A DNA stretch of 64,000 bases from Pohlia nutans. Taxonomy: Eukaryota > Streptophyta > Bryopsida > Bryales > Mniaceae. This document shows positions 34,996-44,862 of this stretch, piece after piece. The stretch is from the NCBI GenBank assembly GCA_022496805.1, contig CM040102.1:2108001-2172000 (forward strand). The letters run 5' to 3'. Position numbers and translations under genes: made by a program. Within the stretch, counting starts at the first letter, position 1. Each line of letters starts with the position of its first letter. Below the pieces are notes generated by a model, which worked only from the letters and a program-made list of their open reading frames with translations, searched no databases and was not told the origin of the DNA.

Positions 34996-37900
34996 TGTTA
35001 AAAATAATTTCTAATTATACTGTGACGCAATGCATTTGACAGTAAACAATAAGAGTTGACGACAGTACTACGTTACTAAAACAATGTAAATTTTTTAATT
35101 ATAAGTGCGTAAAATATATAATATTTTATAGTTAATAGAATACAAGTAATATAGAAAAGTTTAAATCAAATAAATATAGTTACTCTTCTCATGAATGTCA
35201 TGAGTGACACTACTGTTAGTAATGATTGTCAGTTATGCTATTGATGTCACTAATGTCATTAATGTAACTCACGTCACTAATATCATTATCATTAAAAAAT
35301 GTATGTCATTATAATCATGGTGTATGAACGTCAAATTTTGAACAATATTAAACGAATATTTCATTGCAATATCATTCACGTTATCTACGTCTTATTGAAG
35401 ATAATATATACCTTTGCTGTACGTTAAAAACACCAAAGTGGTCAAGATCGAACGTTGCACAAAGCGCGGAACGTGACTGTGAAATTCCTGAAAAGACCGT
35501 TACAGCCTTACAGGAAGAGGGTGACTGAAATCTCTAGCGATCCCGAACAGAACCATTACAGTCTACGACAGTGGCACACAACTTGGAGAATCCAAATGCA
35601 ACGGCAATTTTTTTCAATGTTAAAATTAGTGGTGAATATTGTGTTCTAAAATGAGTTCACATTTGTGAAGATGAAAGTGACGAAGAATGGGGTATACAAG
35701 AGTCAACTTTTGATAACAAAGAACACTTCAAGAACAAGGCTTGCATGATTCCTACACCGAAGATTCTATTGGAACCGAAGAATTTGTCAAGTAAATACCC
35801 ACATTTGGTTCAATGTAGTAGAAGTTATGTGCATGATTCTCCAAAATATACCAAAAAGTCAGTCTGGCTTGCTTTGCTGTTTAAAGCTTCTAGTTTCACA
35901 TTGCCTAGTTAGAAATATCACACAGCATGACAGTCAATGTTAACAAATATATATAGAGGTACTGTATACTCATTTGCCACGCTAAAAATTATTGATTGCA
36001 GTACAAACGTTTTGATTAAGTGTACATGTTGCATGAAAGGATACATGGGGCATCCAAAGTGGTAATATTCCAGTATGAGCTTTTCTGCAATGTAAATCTG
36101 GTTTGTTTTTCAACTTTTCATAGATAGCAATGAACAATATGAGTGTTTGACAAAAAATTCAACAAGATTATAAGATATTTTAATTAGTCACAAGTTTTAT
36201 CATACAAACAACATACACTGTCAATATCAAATTTGGGTGGGAAGTAAAAAAAAAAATTAAAAGGTGTTCAATTATTTAGGGGGTAATGCAATTATATATT
36301 GTCAATATCAATATGGATGAAGTAAGTTATGAAGCCCTATGATTAAGTAAGTCCCATTATAAGTAATGCAAGTAATTAAATTATGCGATATGCCTTAGTT
36401 CGTGAGGGGCCAGAGCAAACCCAAGGTCCGGATTCAAGAGTGTTATGAAAGAGTCATTATAAAATGGTTGATGCAAAACATAACTAGAGGTGCTGTACAA
36501 AGGAAAGATGTAAATGTTAATGTACACGTGCACGGTTGGATTTGTCATCTTTATTATAAACATTTGTTAATGAATTTTGCATGGTTTTCTCTACAAATTC
36601 AATTAACACTGAAATTCCTGAGAGGTTTTGCCATAAACTAATTTTGCTATAAAATATGCGTTACATTATTTTTGCGAAGTTCCATAGAACACGAAAGTTG
36701 TGCTGCAAAATGTATAGATCTTATTTATAAAATTAAATTCCAGTAACAGACGTTGCAATTTTTATAAATGAAATGAAAAAGAAAGACCTTCAATATTCAT
36801 AGAAAATAAGAAAATGAAATATTTTGCAATTTTTTTTAATAGTGAGCTAAAAGTGCAATGTTCATAACATACTTATGAGATGCCAAGATGTAGGATATTT
36901 TATTTGTAGAAACAACAGTTTAAACATTTATAGACAAGAATTGGTTAAAATGAGCACTTTAAACGAGATGAATTCTAATGAATATTTAAGCATCTTATGG
37001 AACTTATAATTTGGGCCCAATACAATGAAAATTAATAAATAATTATTAATTTTGTATTTCTTATGAATTCTGGTAGGTTATAGCTTTACAATTATATATC
37101 TAATTATGTATGATCAATTTTTGAAATCTATTTTCATAAAAATGAAGCATAATTCATAATCTACAATTGGTCTTTGTATATCTTTGCAAAATTTATGCAT
37201 TATCATGCAATTTCGCAAACATTTGCAAATTGGAGAACTCTGTAGGATGATTAAGGCACATGAACGAACAAATTTCTTTATTTCTTATAAAATTAATGAA
37301 CAAAATTTTCAGTGATCCAATTACATATTCTTATAGCGAACTTTATTCTAAAGAGGTTACGCTTTTGAAACACTCAATTTGGACACTTTAAGCATGTTTT
37401 ACAACCTTTTCTATTTCTTGAGCGACCCATTTTAGGTCGCCCGGGAAGTTAATGGTTCAAAAGCCAAAATAAAAAAAACAAACACATTTAAACCTATAAT
37501 GAAATTCGAATAACATGCAGTACAAGGTTGTATGGATTCCATTATTTGATTATACATAAAATTTTGGATAGATGAAAAATATCACCGCAGGTGGTGAGGG
37601 GACACGTCGGAAATGATCCAACGTTTATAAAATGGACGCTAACGCGTCAAAGGGTTATTTTGGTGATGCATCCATTTTATAATAACATGGAACCACTGTA
37701 CTCATCTCGTAAGAACATTGTAACATTGCAAAATTTATAATTTTTTTTCCAATGCTCTTCGTTGCGCTTTGTTTTGGAATTTTCAGTTGGTCTTACTTGA
37801 TTGAATCCTACTAAATTCCCTCATATAGTGACAAGTACCATCTTCCACTCTACTTCCAAGAGAAGTTAGTTATTGTACCTGTACTAATAGAACTAATCAG

Positions 37901-39700
37901 TAGGGGGTGCAAACCTTATCCTTATAGAATGTAATGAACCTTCAAAGCTTTAAAAAAATGAATTGTAATTCATGAAAAAAAGTGCCCACACCCCTACGTG
38001 CCTACATCCTTCTAAAATTTGGAGAATTGCAAAGATGCATAATACAGTGGAACTATGAAGGATAGTTTGAATTTGATGAATGAAGAAAAATTGTACATCA
38101 ACTTTATTTTAAGTTGACATGAAGTTTGATTTTATGAGTTGGTTTTTGGAAAAGCCTTTTGCAACGGAGACCTTAAATTTTTGGGTGAATCATAGCAAGA
38201 TGAAACGAGGCTAAAAATAATATATGAAGTTCATAAAAGTTATGTTTAGAAATAGTTAAAAGATGAAAGTGAAGAAATGAAATGAGAAGCATGGTTGGAG
38301 CATTCTTAGAAAGCCGTTGTATTTTGAACATTCAAACTTCAAATTTCGTGACAGTGCGTAATATCTTCAAATGAGATCTATACTCGAATGTCAATGGTCA
38401 AAAGATGTATATAAACTCAAATTAAACATCTAATGAAAACAAAGCTAAAACACTTGATTGTTTGGGCCTGTTAGGAAAAAAAATCCCTAGATGGCTTGTC
38501 CTTTAGTTCATGAGCAATTTCACGTGTAATTTGAACGAGTATTATTTTAAAGTAAGAATATTATATGAAATTAGAAATATTATTTGAAATTAAAAGGATT
38601 ATTTGAAATTAAAAGTATTATTTTAAACTGAAAGTTCAATTTCATAATGAAAAAAAATATTTTAAAAACTGAAAAAATAAAAGCATTTGTGAAAATGAAA
38701 AATGAAAAATAAAAATCGTCCAATGAATGAATGCCACGTGGCAGTGTACCTTGCGAGTTAGTGGGGTCATGAACATTGGAATGGGCAATTCCCTTCCTCC
38801 ATCCTTTATTTCCCCCCTAACCCCCAAAATTCTTAGAGAATGTGGTACATGTCTTCTAAAACTTGGAGATTTATTGTTTTTCCAAATTTTTGTTTCGCCA
38901 TTTTGTACAGGGTGGCATGTACTTGTGTTTCACCGCTCGGATTTGTATTTTAAATAAAGAAAGTCAAGCATATTGCAATTCCGAAAACATAGTCTTTTAT
39001 GAACTTTTAAACCCCCAACAAGTGCAAGGTGTTATTCAACATCCGAAACTTCTCGAAACGGAACGAAAATTGGCACAGAACTAAGTAACATCATAGACAA
39101 TGTGAAAGTGAAGTGCGACAAGTTTCGATACTGAGGTTTTGTTGATGTTGCTGTAGTGAACCGCATCTGCAATTTTCGGGCATGTGTTTTTTTGGGGTGT
39201 TTTTTTCCATCAAACGCAATTATCTTGCAATCCGTGCGGTCAAAATCAACAAAATTTGTTGTATGTGTTTTTCAAATAGTTTAGCACAAGATCTTACGGT
39301 TACAAGGTAAATAATAACATATTCTGGATTTTGTGCATGGGGGAGTAAAAATGACAGCATTGGAGTGTTTTTGGAGGAAACACAGTCCGGTCCTTTAGGG
39401 GTTACATAACCAAACCATAATATCTCCAATAATACTACACTTACAGTAATACATATCAACCCACCCCAACAAATTCCATCATTAGATTGTCAATATCTTA
39501 TTAATAATCATTGTACAGAAGAGCTCTAAACTTTAAGTTCTAGGCTTTATACAAAATGTTGGTGATAACAATAAAAAATCCAACCATGTGAATAATTCAT
39601 AACGTACAATTTTAATTCATTCCTGAAGTTGAAAAACATCCCCCTTCGTTTGTGTTTCGTTCTTTTTACCTCGTAGCATTGCATGCGTTGCCCCACCTAA

Positions 39701-41014
39701 TTTGACGTACTCACTTAATTGACCTCTGATAAGGCAATCGCTGACATTCCCAATCTGGGCTTCCTCTCACATCCCCCAATGCACGGGCTCTTACAAGCGA
39801 GATCTCCACCGTTGATCAAGATCGACGGCAGTGACGAGGCGAGCCCTTCCTCAAACCCAACACTAGCTGAAACAGTGTTCTGAGAACCGGTTTATGACAT
39901 CTACCACCGCGTGCTACCTCCCACAGAAATGGTAGATACTGTTAGTACTTTCTGAATGTACTACTCACGATACTTCTATAATATCCCGCAATACCCTTGA
40001 TATATTAAGGTGATACCATCGTGATACCATAATGATACCCTTGGTACATCGTTATAACACGAAGAGCATTCTCGCTACATTTGAAATGTTTTTTCATTTT
40101 CTTTCTTTGTATGTTCAGCAGCCACATGTTTTTGGTAGAAATCCAGCTAATATTAGCCAGTTTTGAGATCACTTGGCTCGAGACGAGGGTCCCCTGCAGC
40201 AATGAATGCTTCTGGCTGCTCCTTTTTTGACGGCAATGGCGCCCGCCGGCACGTGGCGGACTGCCCAACCATCCATCCCTCTCGTCCATCGGATGGCTGA
40301 AAGTTTAGTCTACTGGCGAGGTCCTGTACCACGGCTTACAGTCCGCCACATTCCTCCGTTCCCGTGTCCTCTCCTCCGATGGTTGCAGCGCCTGCGGAGA
40401 GCTGCATTGCTGTTCTTCCTCTTCCATACCGGGCTGGGTGGTTGCCGTAGTCACGACGAGTGAGGAAATTTTGAGTGAAGGTAGCCGGTGCGTTGTTCTC
40501 CCCTGAGGTCGGTCGTCGTGCATGCGTGGTCTGTGGCTAAAGATGATGCCGATGCAGCGCCGCCGCAGTTTTCATTGTTTGCAGGAAAGAGATCGTTGTT
40601 GAGGGTTTCGGCGTGGGACTATGGCGTGCATAGACTCTCACAGATCTGAAAGTGGATTGGGTTGTTGGAATGTGTGGGATGACAGCACCTTGGAGCAGGA
40701 CATCGGCACTGCGGCATCTACAGCGCCAACATTAAGGTAAGAAAAGTTTACCCTCTGCAGGATTGAGTGGGCCTAAATTTGAGTGATATTTTTATCGTCC
40801 ATCTCGGTCGCACTCATCTGCATTAGTGGCTCTCGGAATCTTTGCCTTTCCATTTACAGTATCCCCTCTGTCGGTGTCGCGGATCTGAACTGCGCGTCTA
40901 TACATGGTCCATCAGAACGCTGTCACGGGTGGTTGTTTAGCGGCGCATTTAGAAGTCCCACTCAGTGAATCCATTTCCTGTTTTTAGTTTTCCTACAGTA
41001 TGCATTTTCAGAAA
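39701..41014 (+). other. GC-richer block with a possible short exon
   Basis: Composition shifts from AT-rich to mixed here. ATG at 40621 opens MACIDSHRSESGLGCWNVWDD ... TAPTLR and runs into AAG/GTAAGA at 40736/40737, a good 5' splice site, so 40621-40736 could be a first exon. The preceding 85-codon frame at 40206-40463 overlaps a minus-strand frame and is doubtful. No partner exon was identified. Confidence 0.25.
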
Positions 41015-41124
41015 CGTCCAGAGTGTACATGTTGAATTTTACATCTACCACTGCCATGGACCCAGTGGGCAATTCACCACCGCGTCTATAACAGTGGTAG
41101 ATTGAAGAGGGCGTGTACGCTGTA
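41015..41124. repeat. Hairpin element around a decayed palindrome
   Basis: Left arm GTGTACATGTTGAATTTTAC then ATCTACCACTGCCATGGACC; right arm is its imperfect complement (TATAACAGTGGTAGATTGAA ... GTGTAC). The core at 41063-41082 is CAGTGGGCAATTCACCACCG, with its right half decayed. Confidence 0.75.
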
Positions 41125-41130
41125 ATCCCC

Positions 41131-41302
41131 CCTACATAGAAAAATTGGTTTTTTGGGGGCTTTTCACCATATTCAGGCACTTTGAGATCTACAAGTAGCA
41201 TAGATTCAGTGGGCAATTGCCCACTGCATCTATGCTAGCTGTAGAGTTCAAAGAGTCTGAATATGGTGAACAACCCCCAAAAAACCAATATTTCCATGTA
41301 GG
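41131..41302. repeat. 172-bp hairpin centred exactly on the palindrome
   Basis: Left arm CCTACATAGAAAAATTGGTT ... TTCACCATATTCAGGCACTT ... GTAGCATAGATT; the right arm is its near-perfect complement. The midpoint of the arms (41216.5) equals the midpoint of the exact core CAGTGGGCAATTGCCCACTG at 41207-41226. If transcribed it would form a stem of about 85 bp with almost no loop. Confidence 0.9.
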
Positions 41303-41543
41303 ACTGTAAGCAGTGCTGCGAAGTGGGCACAGTGGGCGTGATTGGCCGCGTAGGATCGGGCTAACCGTAGGTGTCTTTACCGTGACGAACATGGCCGTAC
41401 TGTATTTCTTTATCTCAAAAGACATACAAAACCGTATTTAGCAATAGTATGGCGTATTTTGATATTATGATTACATTGTATATTACGTCTCATATTTCAG
41501 TTCTATTGAGGAATAACAAGAGGAAAGCATTTGTTTCGCTTGG

Positions 41544-41565
41544 CCAGTGGGCAATTGCCCACTGG
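41544..41565. repeat. Exact 22-bp palindrome copy without long arms
   Basis: Exact core with outer C/G pair. Flanks (GCTTGG and AAATGATG) are not complementary, so the core here stands alone. Confidence 0.95.
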
Positions 41566-41899
41566 AAATGATGTCCATGGAATTTATTTTGCCCATCCCA
41601 AGCAGTGATTCGCCTGCCCGGATGTTGAGAAATGTGTTACTCATGGCATGAAATGTATTGTATGGGTTGCAGCAATCCATGGATCTGTGTTCCAAGAAAG
41701 ACCATTGATAATTCCTGGGGTGCACTCCCGTGGCGTGGAAGATCAGGACGCGACATTTGATCCGGACGGGTATGAATTGCAACGGCACGGAGGTATTCAC
41801 CGGAGCGCACACTCATGTGGGCAATGTGATGACTGCTTAGTACATGGTGTTTAGTGCGATTGTCCCGTCTCTGTAGTAGAAGGGGGGCCGGGGGTCTAG

Positions 41900-42660
41900 G
41901 GAGAACAGCGGCCGCAGATCCAGTGGGCGATTGCCCACTGCAGTCAGGGCTGGACTACTGAGTTGGGCTGCTGTAGTGGAACTGACTGAACATGTCCAAT
42001 GCGATTCGGAGTTTGCAGCGTTATCTTATCTATAATGACCCTAAACCTTACTAGTGTAGCAGGAACACTTGTTAGTAGTGTAGAGAACTGAAGGTGTGGA
42101 TCTGTAGCGCCACAGCGTACTGCACTTTGTCTATACGCCCATCAGCTGCTCCAGTGGGCAATTGCCCACTGAATTCATGGGTGGAGTACTGAGTTGGGAT
42201 GCTGTAGTGGAACGGGCGTCCTGGACAATGTGTTGAAGCAGTTTTCAGCGATATCAGAGTAGCAGGACGTACTAGGTGACAAGAATGTTGTATGTAGTGT
42301 ACAGAGAAATGAAGGTGTGCATCTCTAGCGGCACAGCGTTATGCACTTGCTGTGTACGCACAACAGCAGCCCCAGTGGGCAATTGCCCATTGCAGGCATG
42401 GCTGGGATTCTCAGTTGGGCACTGACCTGGTGTACTGGAACCGCCCACATGTCCTCAGTATGTGTTTTGCAGTTTTCAGCACTTATATCTTTGACCCTCA
42501 ACCGTAGTATAGCAGTACGCAGGCGACGACAATGTTGGTAGTACTTTACAGAGATCTGAAAATATGCACCTGTAGCGCTAAGCGTAACGCACTTTGTTTG
42601 TAAGCACAACAACAGCCGCAGTTGGGAATTGCCCACCCAGTCTAGGGCACCTTCAGTCTA
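41900..42660. repeat. Tandem array, 221-247-bp unit, one palindrome per unit
   Basis: At least three and a half diverged units. Each has the palindrome (41920-41940, 42151-42171, 42372-42392, decayed at 42619-42639) followed at a fixed distance by ACTGAGTTGGG-like, TGTAGTGGAAC, CAGCG/TTTTCAGC, ACAGAGA-TGAA, TGTAGCG and ACAGCGT-like words. Spacings are 231, 221 and 247 bp. The copy at 42151 is exact; 41920 has CAATT changed to CGATT; 42372 ends CCCATTG. No coding frame. Confidence 0.85.
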
Positions 42661-42753
42661 AAGCACATTGTCAACAAGTGTGCTCCATACTATAGCGGGG
42701 TTGAGACAGTGCCGAAGCGTCTATGCTTGATGTAGGCAAATCATCTTGCAGCC

Positions 42754-42775
42754 CCAGTGGGCAATTGCCCACCGG
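42754..42775. repeat. Palindrome copy, one change
   Basis: CCAGTGGGCAATTGCCCACCGG followed by ATCTAT, keeping the right inner arm GGATCTAT of the hairpin form. Lies just beyond the tandem array. Confidence 0.9.
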
Positions 42776-43278
42776 ATCTATTGCCGTTGTACTCTGCTGT
42801 AGCAACTATGAGCAGTCTTGAGGACATTATCAACAAAGTCATTGTTTGAAGTATTCTGTAAAAACTGACCTACATATGCTAGTGTTGGTTCGAACAAGTG
42901 GGCCTATTTTTGTAAATGAATACAGAACAGAGTGAAAGTGGATTTGCCAGGATATTTTGGACCTCGCTTTTTGCTTGTCACCTGGAGTATTGCTTGAGAT
43001 TACTACGATTGTTATCTGTAGATTATGCCTACTGCTGTGAATGCAGGGTATTGTTACAAGAGGCAAAGACGGTGGAAGGAAAAAAATTTAGGTACAGGTG
43101 AACATAGGTAAAACGGTATGCCAGGAGATGATTTTTAAGTACGTAGGTTAAGCAACTACTGTCATGTTAACACTGGCGTTGAAGTCTTATCGCAATCTAT
43201 CTCTAGAAATTTGACAAATTGGTTATGTAAATATTCCTCTAATTGGATTTATTTTCCCACATTGGGACTGTTGGACAA

Positions 43279-43338
43279 CTACAATTGGCATAGATCCCCG
43301 GTGGACAATTGCCCACTGGATGTATGCAAACTGCAGAG
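43279..43338. repeat. Short hairpin element centred on the palindrome
   Basis: ACTACAATTGGCATAGATCC, core CGGTGGACAATTGCCCACTG (43299-43318), then GGATGTATGCAAACTGCAGA. The arms pair for about 20 bases each side. Confidence 0.85.
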
Positions 43339-43574
43339 TTTGAAGTGAATATGAGAGTCCAGTGGATACTAAACGAATACAGCGATCATACTATAAATAA
43401 ATTGTACTGAAGTGACATCGCATTACCATGTTTCTGCAGGTGGAAGATAATATACTGCCCGTTGCATGTCAAAGTTCAGGCTAATTCTCAACAGCGGACG
43501 GATTTTGTGATTCGGAGTCCCGTGATTCGCCAGGTGCAAGCTACAACTTGTGTTGCCAAATTTCTCGGCACAGT

Positions 43575-44066
43575 ATGACTGAGGATTCTGGTGATAGGAC
43601 TCCCGAGCTAGCGTATACCTTGTATCGGTTTACGCCATGCCCATTCATAACCAGTCTGTACATGGACCAAAATCATGGCCATGTCTGTGAGGATTGCAAA
43701 TGTATCCGATGCGTAGTATTACGTTGGGTTCGAATGCCGACCTGCAACTTCAAACTACCTCCCCCCCGGCAGGGCTTGTCATTGGACGATAGAGTTAGAA
43801 AAAAACGTCTCGCATGTCTGCATGAGCCAAGATCCGTACCCATCTTCCCTCCAACATTTTGCTTTTGTGTCAATCCAGAGAAAAAAGCAGCCCAATTACT
43901 ATTGGCAAATCCCGAAAGGAATGACACGACATCCTCGGAGGAAAATTATCTTGACTATTATAGTGACTGCAGTACTGAATGTCTTGACAGCAGTGTTGTG
44001 GACAGTGATAATGATCAGAGCAATGATAACCCAACATCAACTTGGGGAGATCTTAGGAAATTATAG
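43575..44066 (+). CDS. Hypothetical Cys-rich protein, possibly 5' exon of the next gene
   Basis: ATG at 43575 opens a frame of 163 codons; the frame is open from 43548. Visible features are a small Cys cluster HVCEDCKCIRC (about residues 34-44), which could bind zinc, a Pro-rich middle, and an acidic Ser/Asp-rich C-terminus (TTSSEENYLDYYSDC ... DNDQSNDN). No family recognised. It precedes the DUF7869-like gene on the same strand by about 800 bp, and both proteins have an acidic stretch, so it may be an upstream exon of that gene rather than a gene of its own. Confidence 0.4.
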   Translation: MTEDSGDRTPELAYTLYRFTPCPFITSLYMDQNHGHVCEDCKCIRCVVLRWVRMPTCNFKLPPPRQGLSLDDRVRKKRLACLHEPRSVPIFPPTFCFCVNPEKKAAQLLLANPERNDTTSSEENYLDYYSDCSTECLDSSVVDSDNDQSNDNPTSTWGDLRKL

Positions 44067-44862
44067 AATTTCACAGGAAATGTGCTAGAATTTGGTGGTC
44101 TCTGATTGTATGTGTGTCCGACACACCTTTTGTGTAAATATACAGTGCTCCAGTGCTCCTGTGCTGGGACACGCAGTTGACGGACTGAAAATAACTTGTA
44201 TGATATGATGACACAGTTTATGTACAACGAGGACAAGATCGTTAAAGCCCTCTAACTTGTTTAAGGCACACCGGTTCTGTACAGGGTCACGACTGAGTCA
44301 TAATTTAATCGAGACGCTCTGCCGCATTTGACTGACGACTGGTGCAAAGTGGTGGACGTTTGCGACGATCTGATGGACAGTGACACAGAGGCTAGCGACA
44401 TGGTATGAGAGCGCCGCATATGAACTCGTTTACAATGCATTGCACTGGCACAACAGAATTCTAAACTAGAATGAGCAGTCAGTGAAATTGTACTAAGATG
44501 TGGCAGCTCACTCTACCAGTTGCCAATTGCCTAGTGACAACGGTGATTGTCATATGAATCTGCAAAGTTTGGAGTAAGACAACAATGGCAATACTTGTGT
44601 AGTTGGGGCTTTCCATGAATTTGGGGCTTTTAAAAATCCACAGCTGCCATACATCCACTGTAGATTACCCATTGGATCTATGCGAGTTGTAGATTATTTA
44701 AAGTCCCAAATTGATGGAAAGCTCCAACTACACAAGTATTGCCATAGCAAGTTGGACATGTCATGGCTCTGTCCCTATTACGGTCAGTCAGAGCACGCAT
44801 GCACTACGTAGCAGGGTTCGATCCGGCATAGGATGACCGTCGTGGGTCTGTCAATTCAGGGG
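44067..44862. other. Spacer or intron before the DUF7869-like gene
   Basis: A likely small exon ends at 44402 (VDVCDDLMDSDTEASDM then GTATGA), and the intron would run to CAG at 44862. This intron holds the 161-bp hairpin. A decayed palindrome CAGTTGCCAATTGCCTAGTG is at 44517-44536. Confidence 0.4.
44585..44745. repeat. 161-bp hairpin element with decayed palindrome core
   Basis: Left arm ATGGCAATACTTGTGTAGTT ... GGGGCTT; the right arm is its complement, ending AACTACACAAGTATTGCCAT. The centre (44654-44674) is CCACTGTAGATTACCCATTGG. Arm layout resembles 41131-41302 although the sequences differ. Confidence 0.85.

Larger units (their letters stand above)
33531..39700. other. AT-rich intergenic, no gene seen
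   Basis: No frame above about 80 codons and no domain. Holds the repeat pair at 33953/34870. The segment near 37561-37680 (GATGAAAAATATCACCGCAG ... AACGCGTCAAAGGGTTA) is related to 62620-62705, and a lone end GGTCCTTTAGGGGTTA at 39389-39404 is a fragment of the TTAA element family found in PEX6 introns. Confidence 0.5.

Noticed and set aside
39389..39404. Another full TTAA element
   Set aside because: Only one end (GGTCCTTTAGGGGTTA) is visible and no left partner at the right distance.
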